Shown: positions 49,987 to 63,700 of the stretch, piece after piece
Position numbering within the stretch: position 1 is the first letter of the stretch
Layout: each line of letters opens with the position of its first letter
Source of the DNA: Herbidospora solisilvae
GTDB lineage: Bacteria > Actinomycetota > Actinomycetes > Streptosporangiales > Streptosporangiaceae
Reading direction: 5' to 3'
NCBI RefSeq assembly: GCF_009901565.1
Contig: NZ_WXEW01000001.1
Location: forward strand, 1,054,001 to 1,118,000
Length of the DNA stretch: 64,000 bases
Translations under genes and position numbers: made by a program
The notes under the pieces: model-generated
What the model was told of the DNA's origin: nothing
What the model saw: only the letters and a program-made list of their open reading frames with translations
Database searches by the model: none

Positions 49987-52900
49987 TCAGAGTTCGTTGT
50001 CGATCAGCGCGAAGATCTCCTCGTCGGAGGCCGAGCCGATCTTCGCCACCACTCCCGTCGCGTCGGCCGGGGGCGCGAGCCTGGTCAGGCCGGTCTGGAG
50101 GATGGCGACGAGCTTGTTCCTGACCGCGTCCGCCTCACCGTTGAGGGAGCCGAGCTCGGCCTCGACCCGCTCCAGCGCGCCTCGCAGCGTCTCCTCGGGC
50201 GAGGGTGCGGCGGGGGCGAGGCTCCGGAACAGGTAGCCGGTCAGCGCGGTGACCGTCGGGTGGTCGAAGACGAGCGTCGCGGGCAGCCGCAGGCCGGTCT
50301 CCGCGTTGAGCCGGTTGCGGAGCTCGACGGCGGTCAGGGAGTCGAAGCCGAGCTCGTTGAACGCCCGGTCCACGTCGATCCCGTCGGCGCTGCCGTGCGC
50401 CAGCACGGCGGCGACGTGGCCGCGGACGAGGTCGGTGAGCAGCCGCCTGGCCTCGGTCTCGGGCACCGCGGCCAGCCGTTCCCGCAGGTCGCCGCCGGCG
50501 GGCGCGGCCGGGGCGCCGCCCGACGCGGCCTGCCGGCGCGGCGCGCGGACCATCCCGAGCAGCATCGGCGGCAGGTCGCCCCGTTCGGCGCGGGCCTGGA
50601 GCCCGCCGACGTCCCAGCCGGCGGCGACGACCAGCGGTTCGGCGCTGCCGAGGGCGGCGTCGAACAGGTCCAGGCCGGCTTCGGCGGGGAGCGGCGCGAC
50701 GCCGGAGCGGGCCATCCTGGCCACGTCGCCGTGGGTGAGGCCGCCGGTCATGCCGCTGCCGGCGTCCCACAGGCCCCACGCGATCGACACGGCCGGCAGG
50801 CCGGTCTCGCGGCGGTGCGCGGCGAGGGCGTCCAGGAACACGTTCGCGGCGGCGTAGTTGCCCTGCCCGGCGCTGCCGAGCGTGCCGGCCAGCGAGGAGA
50901 ACAGCACGAAGGCCGACAGCGGCAGGTCGCGGGTGAGCTCGTGCAGGTGCCAGGCGGCGTCGGCCTTGGGCGCGAACACGGTGTCGAGGCGGTCGCCGTT
51001 CAGCTGCTCGACGGTCGCGTCGTCCAGGACGCCGGCGGTGTGCACGACGCCGGTCAGCGGCCGGTCGGGCGGGACGAGCGCGAGCGCTGCGGCCAGCGCG
51101 GCGCGGTCGGCGACGTCGCACGCGACGACCGTGACCCGCGCGCCGAGCGCGCCCAGGTCGCCGGCCAGCTCGCCCGCGCCGGGCGCGTCCAGGCCGCGCC
51201 GGGAGACGAGCAGCAGATCCCGTACGCCGTGCCGCTCCACCAGCCGCCGGGCGACCAGGCTGCCCAGGCCCCCGGTGCCGCCGGTGACCAGCACCGTGCC
51301 CTCACCGAGGCTGGGCGGCTCGGGCGGTTCGGCGGTCCGGCGGGCCAGGCGGGGGGCCAGCAGCGCGCCGTCCACGGCCACGAGCTGCGTCTCCCCGGCC
51401 GCGACCGCGCCGGCCACGGCGGGCCAGTCGGCGAACCCCTCCGCGGCCTCCAGGAGCACGAAGCGGCCGGGATGCTCCGACATCGCGGTCCGCACCAGCC
51501 CGCGCACGGCCGCGCCGGCCAGGTCACCGGGCCGGGTCACGAACACCAGGCGGGAGTCGGCGAACCGTTCGTCGCCCGCCCACGTCCGGACCAGGTCGAG
51601 CGCCCGGCCGCACTCCTCCCTCAGCGCGGCCGGCAGCTCGCTCGACGGGCCGGCGCCGACGGGGGCGACGACGAAACCCGGCACGTCGGCGGGGAGCGGA
51701 CCGGCGCCGAGGAAGACGAACGCGGTCTCGTCGCCGGCCGGCGCGGTGAGTTTCACCCAGTCCATCCCGTGGAGCACGGGTCCCCGGGCGACGGACGTGC
51801 GCGCCGGAGCGGTCCGCACCCGCAGGTCGCCGATGGAGAACACCGGGCGGCCGGAGGCGTCCGCCGCCTCGACGGTCGCGTCGTCCCCCGACGGGACCAG
51901 CCGGACCCGCAGCAGGGTGGCCCCCGAGGCGTGCAGGGTGACGCCCCGGAACGCGAACGGCAGGCGCGGCGCGCCGGGCCCGGCGGCCAGCACCATCGGG
52001 TGGAAGGCCGCGTCCAGCACGGCCGGATGGATGCCGAACCCGGTGACGTCCAGGTCCAGGGCGATCTCGGCGAACAGTTCGGCGCCCCGGGTCCACATGG
52101 CGCGCACGCCCTGGAAGGCCGGGCCGTACTCGTAGCCGAGGTCGGCCAGCCGCTCGTAGCCGCCGTCGACGGGGACCGGCTCGGCGTCGGCGGGCGGCCA
52201 GGAGGTCGCCCAGGCGGACAGGTCCGCCGCCTCCGGCGGGCCGGTGACGAGGAGCCCGGAGACGTGCCGCGTCCAGGTCACGCCGGTGCGGGCGAAGACC
52301 CCGACGGCGCGGCGGCCGTCGGCGTCGGGCGGGCCGACGATGACCTGAAGGGGCACGGCGTCGCCCTCGGAGAGGAACAGCGGCGCCTCGATGACCAGTT
52401 CCTCCAGGTGGTCGAAGCCCGCGAGCGCGCCGCCTTCGAGGGCCAGCTCGACGAAGGCCGCGCCCGGCAGCAGCACGCCGCCCTCGACGGCGTGGTCGGC
52501 CAGCCACGGTGCGGTCGCCGCGCTCAGCTCACCGGTGAACAGGAATCCGTCGTCGGCCGTCGGCACCACGGCGGTGAGCAGGGGGTGGCCGGAGGCGTCG
52601 ATCCCGGCGGGCGCGATCCCGGCCGGCCCGGCGGCGCCCAGCCAGTAGCGGCGGCGCTCGAAGGCGTACGTCGGCAGGTCCACGGTGCGGTCGGGCCCGG
52701 GGGTGACGGCCGCGCTCCAGTCGACCTCCGCGCCGAGGACGTACGCGTCGGCCAGCGCGGTCAGGAAGCGGCGATGGTCACCCGCTCCCCGGCGCAGGGT
52801 CGCGGCGACGCCCGCCGGGATCCCGGCCGACTCGCAGATCTCCCGCAGGTCGTGGCCGAGGACCGGATGCGGGCTCACCTCGACGAACAGCGGCGTGCCG

Positions 52901-55356
52901 GTGCCCGCGAAGGCGGTGACCGCCGACTCGATCAGGACCGGGTTGCGGAGGCTCTCGTACCAGTAGGCGGTGGTCAGGCCGGCCGGGTCGATGAACTCGC
53001 CCCGGTGCGCGGAGCTGAACGCGATGTCGGTCGCCTGGGGCGCGACGCCGTCCAGGGTGGCCAGCAGTTCCTCGCGGAGCGCCTCGACGTGCGGGGTGTG
53101 GGAGGCGTAGTCGACCACGATCCGGCGGATCTGGACGGCGCCGCCGTGGGCGGCGGTGAAGGCGTCCAGCGCGTCCGCGTCACCGGCGACGACGCAGCCG
53201 GCGGGGCCGCTGTGCACCGCGATCCAGATCTGGTCCCGCCACGGCTCCAGCAGGTCGCGGACCTGCCCGGCGGGGAGCGACACGGCGAGCATGCCGCCGG
53301 TGCCGCTCAGCTTGACCAGGGCCCGGCTGCGCAGCGCGACGATCTTGGCGGCGTCCTCAAGTGAGAGCGCGCCCGCCACGCAGGCGGCGGCGATCTCGCC
53401 TTGGGAGTGGCCGACCACGGCCGCGGGTTCGACGCCGAACGAGCGCCACGCCGCGGCCAGGGAGACCATCACCGCGAACAGGACCGGCTGGACGACGTCG
53501 GTGCCCGCAAGCTCCGGCGCTCCCTCGTCGGCGCGCAGCACACCGGTGACCGACCAGCCCGTGTGCACGCGCAGCGCCTTCTCGCAGCGCTGCATCTGCG
53601 CGCGGAACGCCTCGTTGGAGTCGAGCAGGTCGACCGCCATCCCGGCCCACTGGGAGCCCTGACCGGGGAAGACGAAGACCGGCCGGGTGTCGGCGGGGGC
53701 GACCCCGGTCACGGCGGCGGGGTGCGGGGCGCCCTCGGCGAGGGCGGTCAGCGCGGCGACCAGTTCGGCGCGGTCCGCGGCGACGACGACGGCGCGGTGG
53801 GCGAAGCCGGAGCGGCGGGCCAGGAGCCGGCCGGCGGCGGACAGGTCGGCCTCGGGGGCGCCGCCGGCGAACCCGCTCAGCCGGGAGGCCTGGCCGCGCA
53901 GGGAGGCGGCGGACTTCGCGCTGAGGACCCAGACGAGGGGACCGCCGGCCGGGGCCTCGGCCTCGGTCTCGGCGGCGGGCGCCTCCTCCAGGATGAGGTG
54001 GGCGTTCGTGCCGCTGATCCCGAAACTCGACACGGCCGTCCGCACCACCCGGCCGGCGGGGAGCGGGACCGGCTCGGTGAGCAGCCGCACCCCTCCCGAC
54101 GACCAGTCCACATGCGGCGTCGGTTCCGCCACGTGCAGGGTCATCGGCAGGGTCCGGTGCTCCATCGCCTTGATCATCTTGATCACGCCGGCCACCCCGG
54201 CGGCGGCCTGGGTGTGCCCGATGTTCGACTTCACCGAGCCGAGCCAGAGCGGCCGGTCGGCTCCGCGCCTGCGTCCGTAGGTGGCGAGCAGGGCCTGGGC
54301 CTCGATCGGGTCGCCGAGCCGGGTGCCGGTGCCGTGCGCCTCGACGGCGTCGACGTCGCGGGTGTCGAGCCGCGCGTCGGCCAGCGCCTGCCGCACGACC
54401 CGCTCCTGGGCGGGGCCGTTGGGCGCGGTCATGCCGTTGCTCGCGCCGTCCTGGTTGACGGCCGAGCCGCGCACCACCGCGAGGATCCTGCGGTTGTTGC
54501 GCCGTGCGTCCGACAGGCGCTCCAGCAGCAGGATGCCGACGCCCTCGGCCCAGGCCGCGCCGTCGGCGGTCGAGCTGAAGGACTTGCAGCGGCCGTCGGC
54601 GGAGATGGCCCGCTGCCGGGAGAACTCGATGAACGGCTCCGCCGAGGCCATCACGGTGGCGCCCCCGGCGAGCGCGAGGGAGCACTCGCCCCGCCGCAGC
54701 GCCTGCACCGCCAGGTGGATCGCGACCAGCGAGGAGGAGCAGGCCGTGTCCACCGAGATCGACGGGCCCTCCAGCCCGAAGGTGTACGACACCCGCCCCG
54801 ACAACACGCTGGAGGCGCTGGAGGTGAACAGCGTGCCCTCCACTGCGGCCGGGACCGTGCCGATGAAGCGGCCGGCGTAGTGCTCGTACATGTTGCCGAC
54901 GTAGACCCCGGTCAGGCTGCCGCGCAGCGTGGCCGGGTCGATGCCGGCCCGCTCGAACGCCTCCCACGACGACTCCAGCACGAGCCGGTGCTGCGGGTCG
55001 GTGGCCAGCGCGGTACGCGGGCTCATCCCGAAGAATGCGGCGTCGAAGTCGCCCGCGTCGTACACGAAGCCGCCGTGGCGGGTGTACGACTTGCCCACCG
55101 CCTCCGGGTCGGGGTCGTACAGGTCGGCGGCCCAGCCCCGGTCGGCGGGGAACTCGCCGATCGCGTCCACGCCGCCGGCCACCAGGTCCCACAACTCTTC
55201 GGGGCTGGTCACCCCACCGGGATAGCGGCAGGCCATGCCGACGACCGCGATGGGCTCGTGCCGGCGTTCCTCCAGCTCCGCGAGGTGCTCGCGGGTGTCC
55301 TCCAGCTCGATGATCGCGCGTTTGAGGTAGTCGCGAAGTCTGTCCTCAGTGGTCAC
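49987..55356 (-). CDS. type I polyketide synthase PksE: KS-AT(methylmalonyl)-DH-KR-ACP
   Basis: This 1789-residue module has an N-terminal docking helix ([20 protein letters not shown]), a KS with Cys206 in DTACSSSL, and an AT with Ser651 in GHSQGE and YASH near 750, which predicts methylmalonyl-CoA. The DH has His955 in [12 protein letters not shown] and the partner Asp in LDAAFHP. A structural KR half precedes a KR with GGTGGLG, the B-type LDD in GVLDDATV and Tyr1501 in NYAAAN. The ACP has Ser1673 in [10 protein letters not shown], and the C-terminal docking segment includes [14 protein letters not shown]. The DH-KR set predicts a double bond with a methyl branch. The start is GTG with a GAGGGGTGA site lying across the end of pksF. 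Confidence 0.94.
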   Translation of the reverse strand: MTTEDRLRDYLKRAIIELEDTREHLAELEERRHEPIAVVGMACRYPGGVTSPEELWDLVAGGVDAIGEFPADRGWAADLYDPDPEAVGKSYTRHGGFVYDAGDFDAAFFGMSPRTALATDPQHRLVLESSWEAFERAGIDPATLRGSLTGVYVGNMYEHYAGRFIGTVPAAVEGTLFTSSASSVLSGRVSYTFGLEGPSISVDTACSSSLVAIHLAVQALRRGECSLALAGGATVMASAEPFIEFSRQRAISADGRCKSFSSTADGAAWAEGVGILLLERLSDARRNNRRILAVVRGSAVNQDGASNGMTAPNGPAQERVVRQALADARLDTRDVDAVEAHGTGTRLGDPIEAQALLATYGRRRGADRPLWLGSVKSNIGHTQAAAGVAGVIKMIKAMEHRTLPMTLHVAEPTPHVDWSSGGVRLLTEPVPLPAGRVVRTAVSSFGISGTNAHLILEEAPAAETEAEAPAGGPLVWVLSAKSAASLRGQASRLSGFAGGAPEADLSAAGRLLARRSGFAHRAVVVAADRAELVAALTALAEGAPHPAAVTGVAPADTRPVFVFPGQGSQWAGMAVDLLDSNEAFRAQMQRCEKALRVHTGWSVTGVLRADEGAPELAGTDVVQPVLFAVMVSLAAAWRSFGVEPAAVVGHSQGEIAAACVAGALSLEDAAKIVALRSRALVKLSGTGGMLAVSLPAGQVRDLLEPWRDQIWIAVHSGPAGCVVAGDADALDAFTAAHGGAVQIRRIVVDYASHTPHVEALREELLATLDGVAPQATDIAFSSAHRGEFIDPAGLTTAYWYESLRNPVLIESAVTAFAGTGTPLFVEVSPHPVLGHDLREICESAGIPAGVAATLRRGAGDHRRFLTALADAYVLGAEVDWSAAVTPGPDRTVDLPTYAFERRRYWLGAAGPAGIAPAGIDASGHPLLTAVVPTADDGFLFTGELSAATAPWLADHAVEGGVLLPGAAFVELALEGGALAGFDHLEELVIEAPLFLSEGDAVPLQVIVGPPDADGRRAVGVFARTGVTWTRHVSGLLVTGPPEAADLSAWATSWPPADAEPVPVDGGYERLADLGYEYGPAFQGVRAMWTRGAELFAEIALDLDVTGFGIHPAVLDAAFHPMVLAAGPGAPRLPFAFRGVTLHASGATLLRVRLVPSGDDATVEAADASGRPVFSIGDLRVRTAPARTSVARGPVLHGMDWVKLTAPAGDETAFVFLGAGPLPADVPGFVVAPVGAGPSSELPAALREECGRALDLVRTWAGDERFADSRLVFVTRPGDLAGAAVRGLVRTAMSEHPGRFVLLEAAEGFADWPAVAGAVAAGETQLVAVDGALLAPRLARRTAEPPEPPSLGEGTVLVTGGTGGLGSLVARRLVERHGVRDLLLVSRRGLDAPGAGELAGDLGALGARVTVVACDVADRAALAAALALVPPDRPLTGVVHTAGVLDDATVEQLNGDRLDTVFAPKADAAWHLHELTRDLPLSAFVLFSSLAGTLGSAGQGNYAAANVFLDALAAHRRETGLPAVSIAWGLWDAGSGMTGGLTHGDVARMARSGVAPLPAEAGLDLFDAALGSAEPLVVAAGWDVGGLQARAERGDLPPMLLGMVRAPRRQAASGGAPAAPAGGDLRERLAAVPETEARRLLTDLVRGHVAAVLAHGSADGIDVDRAFNELGFDSLTAVELRNRLNAETGLRLPATLVFDHPTVTALTGYLFRSLAPAAPSPEETLRGALERVEAELGSLNGEADAVRNKLVAILQTGLTRLAPPADATGVVAKIGSASDEEIFALIDNEL

Positions 55357-55359
55357 GGG

Positions 55360-58300
55360 TCACCCCTCGTTGTCGATGAGCGCGAAGATCTCCTCGTCGG
55401 AGGCCGAGTCGATCCGGCCGGCCACGTCGTCCGCGTCGTCCGCGTCGCGCGTGGCGTCGGCGGCGGTGAAACGGTTGAGGCCGTTCTGCAGGATCGCGAC
55501 GACCTTGTTCCTGATCGCGTCTCCGGCGGCTGCCGTGATCATCGATTCGACGTGTTCCAGCGCGCCGCGCAGTATCTCCACGGGCGAGTTGGTGGCCGGG
55601 GCGAGGGTCTTGAACAGGTAGTCGGTCAACGCGTTCACGGTCGGGTGGTCGAAGACCAGCGTGGCCGGGAGCAGCAGGCCGGTCTCGGCGTTGAGCCGGT
55701 TGCGGAGTTCGACCGCGGTGAGCGAGTCGAAGCCGAGTTCGCTGAAGGCCCGGTCGACGCCGACGCCGGCGGGATTTCCGTGCGCCAGGACGGCCGCGAC
55801 GTGGGCGCGGACGGTGTCGGTGAGCAGCCGCAGCGCGTCGGGCTCCGACAGCCCGGCCAGCCGTTCCCCGAGCCCGCCGGACGGGCCCGGCCCGGCCGCC
55901 GGTCCTCCGGCGGCGACGCGGCGCGGGAGGCGGACCAGGCCGTGGGCGATCGGGGGCAGGTCTCCCGACTCGGCCCTGGCCCGCAGCCCGGCGGAGTTCC
56001 ATCGGGCCGCCACGACGAGCGGTTCCCGGCTGCCGAGCGCCGCGTCCAGGAGGTCGAGGCCCTGCTCGACGGTGAGCGGGGCGATGCCGGCGCGGGCCAG
56101 CCGGGCCGTGTCGGCCTCGGACAGCGTGCCGGACATTCCCGATTCGGTCTCCCAGAGCCCCCACGCGATCGACACGCCGGGCAGGCCCGCCTTGCGGCGG
56201 TGCGCGGCCAGGGCGTCCAGGAACGTGTTCGCGGCGGCGTAGTTGCCCTGGCCCGGGTTGCCGAGCACGCCGGCCAGCGAGGAGAACAGCACGAAGGCCG
56301 ACAGCGGCAGGCCGCGGGTGAGTTCGTGCAGGTGCCAGGCGGCGTCGGCCTTGGGCGCGAACACGGTGTCGAGGCGGGCGGGGGTGAGCCCGTCGACGGT
56401 GGCGTCGTCGAGCACACCGGCCGTGTGCACGACCGCGGTGAGCGGCCGGTCGGGCGGGACGAGCGCGAGCGCGGCGGCCAGCGCGTCCCGGTCGGACACG
56501 TCGCACGCGGCGACCGTCACCCGGGCTCCGTAACCGCCGAGCTGGGAGACGAGCAGTCCCGCGCCGGGCGCGTCCAGGCCGCGCCGGGAGACGAGCAGCA
56601 GATCCCGTACGCCGTGCCGCTCCACCAGCCGCCGGGCGACCAGGCTGCCCAGGCCCCCGGTGCCGCCGGTGACCAGCACCGTGCCCTCACCGAGCCCGGC
56701 CGCCGGTCCGGCGGTCCGGCGGGCCAGCCGGGGGGCCAGCAGGACGCCGTCACGGGCCGTCAGCTGCGATTCGCCCGCCTCCACCGCGGCGGCGACCGAA
56801 CCCCAGGCGGTGAAGTCGGGCTCCGCGTCCAGCAGGACGAACCTGCCGGGGTGCTCCGACTGCGCCGACCGCACCAGGCCCAGCACGGCGGCGCCGGCCA
56901 GATCGTCGGCGCGGATGCGGAACACCAGGCGGGAACCGGCGAAGCGGTCGCCCGACACCCAGGTCTGGATCAGGTCGAGCGCCTGTCCGGCCAGGTCGCG
57001 CACGGCCGCCGGCACATTGCCGTCGCCGCTGGTCAGAGTGGTCACCACGAACTCGGGCACGGGTTCCAGCGACGCGAGGTGGGCCGGCTCGGGGAACGCG
57101 AACCCGGAACCGTTCCCGGCCGGCCCGCTCACCTCCACCCAGTCCACGCCGTGCGGCACCGGGCCGGTCGAGGCGGCCAGCGCGGACGCCGGGACCGGCC
57201 GGGCCCGGAGCGACTCCATCGAGAACACCGGCCGCCCCAGGTTGTCGGCCGCCTGGACGGCGCACCCGTCGGCGTCGACGGAGGTGAGCCGGACCCGCAG
57301 GCGGCGCGCCCCGGCGGCCAGCAACCGCACCCCGCGGAACTCGAACGGGAGGCGGAGCTCACCGGCGGCGGTGTCGGCCAGCAGCACGGGGTGGAACATC
57401 GCGTCCAGGAGCGCGGGGTGGACGCCGTACCCCGCGACGTCCTGGTCGTCGTCGAGGGCGACCTCGGCGAACAGGTCCTCGCCCTGCCGCCAGAGGGCGC
57501 GCACGGCCTGGAAGGAGGGGCCGTACTCGTAGCCGAGGTCGGCCAGCCGCTCGTAGCCGCCGTCGACGGGGAGGGGGACGGCGTCGGCGGGAGGCCATTC
57601 GGCGGCCCAGGCGGCGGCCGTCGCCGGGGCGGGCGCCGCGCTGACGAGGCCGGAGACGTGCCGGGTCCAGACGGCCTCCGGCTCGCCGGCGGGCCGGGAG
57701 TAGACCCGGATCGGGCGGGGGCCGTCGGCGTGCTGGAGCACGACCTGCACGTCGACCGCGCCGCGGGAGGGCAGCACCAGCGGGGCCTCGAACATGATCT
57801 CTTCGATCGTGTCGCAGCCGATCCGGCCGCCCACGTCCAGCACCAGGTCGACCAGCGCGGCGCCGGGCAGCACGGCCGAGCCGAGCATCACGTGCTCGCC
57901 CAGCCAGGGGGCGGACGAGGCGGCGAGCCGGCCGGTGAGGATCGTGGTGCCGTCGTCGGCGAGGTCGACGGCCGCGCCCAGCAGGGGGTGGCCCGCGTCG
58001 CGCAGCCCGGCCGAGGTCACGTCGCCGGTGCGGAGGAGCGAGCTGAGCCAGAACCGCTCGCGGTCGAAGGCGTAGGTGGGCAGTTCCACGTGCGCGCCGC
58101 CGCCGGACAGCGCCGCCCAGTCGACCGGGACCCCGGTGACGGCCACCCGCGCGAGGCAGTCGACGAGCGAGTCGGGCTCGGGACGCTGCCGCCGGTGCAG
58201 TGAGGCGATGACCGTGCCGGGCCCGGTGACGCAGTCGTGCGCCATCCCGGCCAGCACCGCCTCGGGCCCGACCTCCAGGAAGGCGCGCACGCCGTCCGCC

Positions 58301-60768
58301 TCCAGCCGTTCGATCATCGGCTGGAACAGCACCGCGTGCCGGATCTGGTCCAGCCAGTACGACGGCCGCGTCCAGGTGGCGTCGCCGCCCAGGTTGGTGG
58401 CGGCCGGGACCTGCGGTTCGGTGAACAGGGCGGTGCGGAGTTCGGCCTCGAACGCGGCGAGCATGGGCTCCATCAGCGCGGAGTGGAAGGCGTGGCTGAC
58501 CGGCAGCCTGCGGGTGCGGCGGCCGAGTTCGCGCCAGCGCGCCCCCACCGCGAGCGTCGCCTCCTCGGGGCCGGACACGACGACGGAGGCGGGCCCGTTG
58601 ACGGCCGCGACGCCGACCTGGCCGGTCAGTCCGGGCCGTACCTCGTCGACGCCCGCCTCGATGGCGACCATCGCGCCGGGCACGTCCAGCGCCTGCATGA
58701 GCCGCCCCCTGGCGGCGATCAGCCGGGCCGCGTCGGCGAGCGACCAGACGCCGGACACGTGCGCGGCGGCGAACTCGCCGACGGAGTGGCCGGCCACGAA
58801 GTCGGGGGTGACGCCGAGCGATTCGAGCAGCCGGTAGGCGGCCACCTCGTAGGCGAACAGCGCGGGCTGGGTGTAGCGGGTCTTGTTCAGCAGCGCCGCG
58901 TCCGGCGTGCCGGGTCCGGCCCACATGACCTGGCGGAGCGGCCGGTCCAGGTAGCGGTCCAGGGCGGCGCAGACCTCGTCGAGCGCGGCGGCGAAGACAG
59001 GTGAGGCGGCGGCCAGTTCGCGGCCCATGCCGGCCCGCTGGCCGCCCTGCCCGGTGAACAGGAACGCCAGCCGGGGGCGGTCCGGCGCGGTGCCGGTGAT
59101 CCACTCGTTCTGGAGGTGGCCGCCGAGGCGGGCCAGCAGGGCCTCCCTGTCGTGGCCGACGACGACGGCGCGGTGTTCGAACCTGGCCCGCCGGGTCGCC
59201 AGGGCGTGCGCGACGTCGGCGGGGGTCATCGTCGGGTCGGCGCTGACCAGCCGGTGCAGCCGGGCGGCCTGTTCGCGCAGCGACGTGGCGGTGCGGGCGC
59301 TGAGCGGCCACGCGTGCGGGGCGCCGGCGACCGCGGGGGCCTGGATCGGCGGCTCCGGCTGCTCGGGGGCCTCTTCGAGGATGACGTGCGCGTTCGTGCC
59401 GCCGATGCCGAACGAGGAGACGCCGGCCCGGCGCGGGCGGCCGTCGCGGAACCAGCGGCGTGCACTGGTCAGCAGCCGGATCCCGTCGCCCTGACCCGCC
59501 TGGTCGAGCTGGGTGATCTGGTTGTCGGCGTCGTCCGCGTGCAGCGTGCGGGGCAGCACGCCGTGCCGCATCGCCAGCACCATCTTGATCATGCCGGCCA
59601 CCCCGGCGGCGGCCTGGGAGTGGCCGATGTTCGACTTCACCGAGCCGAGCCAGAGCGGGCCGTCCTTGGAACGGCCCTGCCCGTACGTGGCGAGCAGCGC
59701 GCCCGCCTCGATCGGGTCGCCGAGCCGGGTGCCGGTGCCGTGTGCCTCGACGGCGTCGATGTCGCGGGTCTCCAGCCGGGAGTCGGCGAGCGCCTGCTCG
59801 ACGACCTTCTCCTGGGCGGGGCCGTTCGGGGCGGTGAGCCCGTTGCTGGCGCCGTCCTGGTTGACGGCCGAGCCGCGGATGACGGCCAGCACGCGGCGGC
59901 CGTTGCGGCGCGCGTCCGACAGCCGCTCCAGCAGCAGCATGCCGGCGCCCTCGCCCCAGGCCACGCCGTCCGCGTCGGCGGAGAACGACTTGCACCGCCC
60001 GTCGGGCGCCAGCGCGCGCTGGCGGGAGAACTCGACGAAGGAGTCGGGGGTGGCCATCACGGTGACCCCTCCCGCCAGGGCCATCGTGCACTCGCCGCGC
60101 CGCAGCGCCTGCACCGCCAGATGGATGGCGACCAGCGAGGAGGAGCAGGCCGTGTCCACCGAGATGGACGGGCCCTCCAGCCCGAAGGTGTAGGACACCC
60201 GCCCCGGCAGCACGCTGGGCGCGCTCGACACCAGCAGCGTGCCCTCGACCCCCTCGGGGACCGCCCCGTCGGTGAACCGTGAGGAGTAGTCGCTGTACAT
60301 GTTGCCGACGTAGACCCCGGTCAGGCTGCCGCGCAGCGTGGCCGGGTCGATGCCGGCCCGCTCGAAGGCCTCCCAGGAGGTCTCCAGCATGAGCCGGTGC
60401 TGCGGGTCGGTGGCCAGCGCGGTGCGCGGGCTCATCCCGAAGAACGCGTTGTCGAAGTCGCCCGCGTCGTAGAGGAAACCGCCGTGCCGGGCGTACGACC
60501 GGCCCATCGCCTCGGGGTCGGGGTCGTAGAGACCCTCGACGTCCCAGCCGCGGTCGGCGGGCATCTCGCCGATGGCGTCGCCGCCCGCGGCGACCAGGTC
60601 CCACAACTCCTCCGGGCTGGTGACCCCGCCCGGATAGCGGCAGGCCATGCCGACGATCGCGATGGGTTCGTGCCGGCGGTCGTCGCTGTCGCTGAGCCGT
60701 TGCCGGGCCTCCGCCAACTCGACGATCGCGCGCTTGAGATATTCGCGCAGTTTGTCCTCAGTCGCCAT
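55360..60768 (-). CDS. type I polyketide synthase PksF: KS-AT(malonyl)-DH-KR-ACP
   Basis: This 1802-residue module has the docking helix [22 protein letters not shown] Cys208 in [10 protein letters not shown] Ser662 in GHSVGEF with HAFH near 759 (malonyl-CoA), and DH His959 in [12 protein letters not shown] with LDAMFHP. The KR has LDD in GVLDDATV and Tyr1510 in NYAAAN. The ACP has Ser1682 in [10 protein letters not shown], and the C-terminal docking segment [14 protein letters not shown] is nearly identical to that of PksE. It predicts an unbranched double bond. No enoylreductase motif lies between DH and KR. Its ATG lies inside the end of pksG (11-base overlap), and its stop is three bases from the pksE start, so G, F and E are co-translated in that order. 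Confidence 0.94.
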   Translation of the reverse strand: MATEDKLREYLKRAIVELAEARQRLSDSDDRRHEPIAIVGMACRYPGGVTSPEELWDLVAAGGDAIGEMPADRGWDVEGLYDPDPEAMGRSYARHGGFLYDAGDFDNAFFGMSPRTALATDPQHRLMLETSWEAFERAGIDPATLRGSLTGVYVGNMYSDYSSRFTDGAVPEGVEGTLLVSSAPSVLPGRVSYTFGLEGPSISVDTACSSSLVAIHLAVQALRRGECTMALAGGVTVMATPDSFVEFSRQRALAPDGRCKSFSADADGVAWGEGAGMLLLERLSDARRNGRRVLAVIRGSAVNQDGASNGLTAPNGPAQEKVVEQALADSRLETRDIDAVEAHGTGTRLGDPIEAGALLATYGQGRSKDGPLWLGSVKSNIGHSQAAAGVAGMIKMVLAMRHGVLPRTLHADDADNQITQLDQAGQGDGIRLLTSARRWFRDGRPRRAGVSSFGIGGTNAHVILEEAPEQPEPPIQAPAVAGAPHAWPLSARTATSLREQAARLHRLVSADPTMTPADVAHALATRRARFEHRAVVVGHDREALLARLGGHLQNEWITGTAPDRPRLAFLFTGQGGQRAGMGRELAAASPVFAAALDEVCAALDRYLDRPLRQVMWAGPGTPDAALLNKTRYTQPALFAYEVAAYRLLESLGVTPDFVAGHSVGEFAAAHVSGVWSLADAARLIAARGRLMQALDVPGAMVAIEAGVDEVRPGLTGQVGVAAVNGPASVVVSGPEEATLAVGARWRELGRRTRRLPVSHAFHSALMEPMLAAFEAELRTALFTEPQVPAATNLGGDATWTRPSYWLDQIRHAVLFQPMIERLEADGVRAFLEVGPEAVLAGMAHDCVTGPGTVIASLHRRQRPEPDSLVDCLARVAVTGVPVDWAALSGGGAHVELPTYAFDRERFWLSSLLRTGDVTSAGLRDAGHPLLGAAVDLADDGTTILTGRLAASSAPWLGEHVMLGSAVLPGAALVDLVLDVGGRIGCDTIEEIMFEAPLVLPSRGAVDVQVVLQHADGPRPIRVYSRPAGEPEAVWTRHVSGLVSAAPAPATAAAWAAEWPPADAVPLPVDGGYERLADLGYEYGPSFQAVRALWRQGEDLFAEVALDDDQDVAGYGVHPALLDAMFHPVLLADTAAGELRLPFEFRGVRLLAAGARRLRVRLTSVDADGCAVQAADNLGRPVFSMESLRARPVPASALAASTGPVPHGVDWVEVSGPAGNGSGFAFPEPAHLASLEPVPEFVVTTLTSGDGNVPAAVRDLAGQALDLIQTWVSGDRFAGSRLVFRIRADDLAGAAVLGLVRSAQSEHPGRFVLLDAEPDFTAWGSVAAAVEAGESQLTARDGVLLAPRLARRTAGPAAGLGEGTVLVTGGTGGLGSLVARRLVERHGVRDLLLVSRRGLDAPGAGLLVSQLGGYGARVTVAACDVSDRDALAAALALVPPDRPLTAVVHTAGVLDDATVDGLTPARLDTVFAPKADAAWHLHELTRGLPLSAFVLFSSLAGVLGNPGQGNYAAANTFLDALAAHRRKAGLPGVSIAWGLWETESGMSGTLSEADTARLARAGIAPLTVEQGLDLLDAALGSREPLVVAARWNSAGLRARAESGDLPPIAHGLVRLPRRVAAGGPAAGPGPSGGLGERLAGLSEPDALRLLTDTVRAHVAAVLAHGNPAGVGVDRAFSELGFDSLTAVELRNRLNAETGLLLPATLVFDHPTVNALTDYLFKTLAPATNSPVEILRGALEHVESMITAAAGDAIRNKVVAILQNGLNRFTAADATRDADDADDVAGRIDSASDEEIFALIDNEG

Positions 60769-63700
60769 GTTCGGACCTTTCCGGTGAGGACCTCAGGGGT
60801 GACGCCTTGGCCCGGTCGTCGAGCAGCGCGAAGATCTCCTCGTCCGAGGCGGAGCTGAGCCGCTCCGCCGCGTCCGCGGTGCCGCTCGGCCACCCTCGGA
60901 GCCTGGTGGTCGGGGCGGCCCCGAAGGTTTCCAGGCCGCTCTGCAGAATCGCGACGAGCTTTTCGCGGAGGGAGTCCCCGTCGCCGTTGGCGGCGGCGAC
61001 CATGGACGCGACCTGTTCCAGCGCGGCGCGCAGCGTGTCCTCGGCGGTGGGCGCGGCGGGCGCCAGGATGTGGAACAGGTGGTCGGCGAGGGCCTCGACG
61101 GTGGGATGGTCGAAGATCAGCGTCGGCGAGAGCCGCAGCCCGGTCTCGGTGGTGAGCCGGTTGCGCAGCTCGACCGCGGTGAGGGAGTCGAAGCCGAGTT
61201 CGCTGAAGGCGCGGTCGACGCCGATGCTGCTCGCGGCGCCGTGCGCCAGGACGGCGGCGACGTGTGCGCGGACGACGTCGACCAGGCGGGCCCGGGCGTC
61301 GTCCGGGGTGAGGCGGGCCAGGCTCTCGGCCAGGCCGCCCGTTCCGGTCGCCTGCTCGGCGGCCTTCGCCGCGGTCCGGCTCGGGGCGCGGACCAGGCCG
61401 CGCAGCGGCGGGGGCAGTTCGCCGGCCGCCGCCCTCGCGCGAAGCCCGGCGCGGTCCCAGGTCGCGGCCACCAGGAGGGGGTCCTGCGTGGTCAGTGCCG
61501 CGTCGAAGAGCTCCAGGCCCTGCTCGGTGCTCATCGGAGCGATGCCGGCGCGGGCCAGGCGGGCCGTGTCGGCCTCGGACAGCGTGCCCGACATTCCCGA
61601 TCCGGTGTCCCAGAGGCCCCAGGCGACGGAGACCGCCGGCAGGTTCACGGCGTGGCGGTGCGCCGCGAGCGCGTCCAGGAAGGCGTTGGCGGCGGCGTAG
61701 TTGCCCTGGCCGGCGTTGCCGAGCACGCCCGCCACCGAGGAGAACATCAGGAAGGTGGTCGCCTCGGGGAGGAGTTCGTGCAGGTGCCAGGCGGCGTCGG
61801 CCTTCGGCGCGAACACGTTGTCCAGGCGTCCGGCCGACATGCCCTCGACGGTGACGTCGTCCAGGACGGCGGCGGCGTGGACGACGGCGGTGACCCGGTG
61901 GCCGGCGAGGAGCGCCGCCAGCCGGGTCCGGTCGGACACGTCGCAGGCGGCGACGGTGACGCGGGCGCCCCTGGCCTCCAGCTCGGCGCGCAGCTCGGCC
62001 GCGCCGGGCGCGTCGGGGCCGCGCCGGGAGACCAGCAGCAGGTCGTGTACGCCGTGCCGCTCGACCAGCCGCCGGGCGACCAGCGGGCCCAGCCCGCCGG
62101 TGCCGCCGGTGACGAGCACGGTGCCCGTGCCCAGCTCCTCGGTGTTCGCGGCGACGCTCCGGCGGGCCAGGCGGGGAACCAGGACCGCGCCGTCGCCCGT
62201 CACGAGCTGCGTCTCGCCTGCCGCCACGGCGGCCGCGGCCGCACCCCAGGCGGTGAACCCCCCTTCCACGTCGAGCAGGACGAACCGGCCCGGATGCTCG
62301 GACTGCGCGGAGCGCACCAGCCCCCAGAGCGCGCCGCCCGCCGGCGACGTGCGCGCCCCCCGGGTGACGAACACCAGCCGCGAGGTGGCGAACCGGTCGT
62401 CGCCCACCCAGGCCTGGATGAGGTTGAGCGCCTGGTTCATGGCGTCGTGCGCGCCGTAGGGAAGGTCGTCGTCGTCCGCCGGGATCGGCGCCAGCACGGT
62501 GGCCGGGACGCCGCCGACCGACATCTCCGCGACGGACACCAGGTCATAGCCGCGTGACGCGACCACCCCGGCCGCCTCCAGCGCCGCGCCGATCTCGTCG
62601 GCGAACTCCTCCAGCCCGACGACGGCCCAGCGCTGGTCGCTCAGGTCGGCGGCCGGCGTCTCCACCGCGACCCAGTCGAGGCCGTACGTCTCCGCGGCGG
62701 GCCGCGTCGCGCCCCGGGGCACCCTGCGCAGATGGAGCGCGTCCGCCTCGGCGATCGGGGATCCGGTCCCGTCGTAGATCGTCAGGGAGTCGCCCGACAG
62801 GCGCACCCTGAGCGCGTCCGCGCCCCGGGCGGACACCCGTACCCCGGTCCAGGAGAAGGGCAGCAGCAGCGTGCCGGGGTCGCGCGCCTCGTCGGCGGCC
62901 TCCAGCACCAGGAGGTGGAGAGCCGCGTCCAGCAGCGCCGGGTGGAGGGTGAACCCCTCCCCGCGCAGCGGCTCGGGCAGCGCGACCTCCACATAGGTGT
63001 CCTCGCCGGCCCGCCAGGCGGCGCGCAGGCCCTGGAAGGCGGGGCCGTACCGGTAGCCGTGTTCGGCCAGCCGCTGGTAGGCGTCGGCGACGTCCACGGG
63101 CGTGCCGGGCGACCAGGCCGATGCCGGGGCCGGTGCACCGGCCGACTGCGCGAGTGTGCCCGCCGCGTGCCGGGTCCACGAGTTCTCGGCGTCCGCGGCC
63201 GGGCGGGCGTGGATCGTGAACGCGCGCCGCCCCTGCTCGTCGGCGCGGGCGACCGCGACCTGGACCTCGACCGACCACGCGCCCCGCAGCGGCAGGGGCG
63301 CCTCGATCGTCAGCTCCTCGACCTCCTCGCAGTCCGCGGCGGCCGCGGCGGCCAGCGCGAACTCCAGGAACGCCGTGCCGGGCAGGATCGCCTCGCCGTC
63401 GACGGCGTGGTCGCCCAGCCAGGGCGCGCCGCCGCGCGACACCCGCCCGCTGAGCAGAAACCCGTCGTCGGCCAGCGCCACGACCGCGCCGAGCAGGGGG
63501 TGCCCCGAGGCGCCCGGCCCCGCCGGGGCGTCGCCGTCGAGCCAGTGGCGGCTGCGCTCGAACGGATAGGTGGGCAGCTCGACGTGGTGGCCCGGCCCGC
63601 CGCCGAGCGCGGCGGCCCAGTCGATGTCGGCGCCCAGCGTGTACGCGTGGGCGACCGCCGTCAGGAACCGCGCGAGACCACCCTGGTCACGGCGGAGTGT

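Noticed and set aside
50900-62200. Enoylreductase domains between DH and KR in PksE, PksF or PksG
   Set aside because: The spacers fit a structural KR half; no NADPH-binding GGVG-type ER motif is present.
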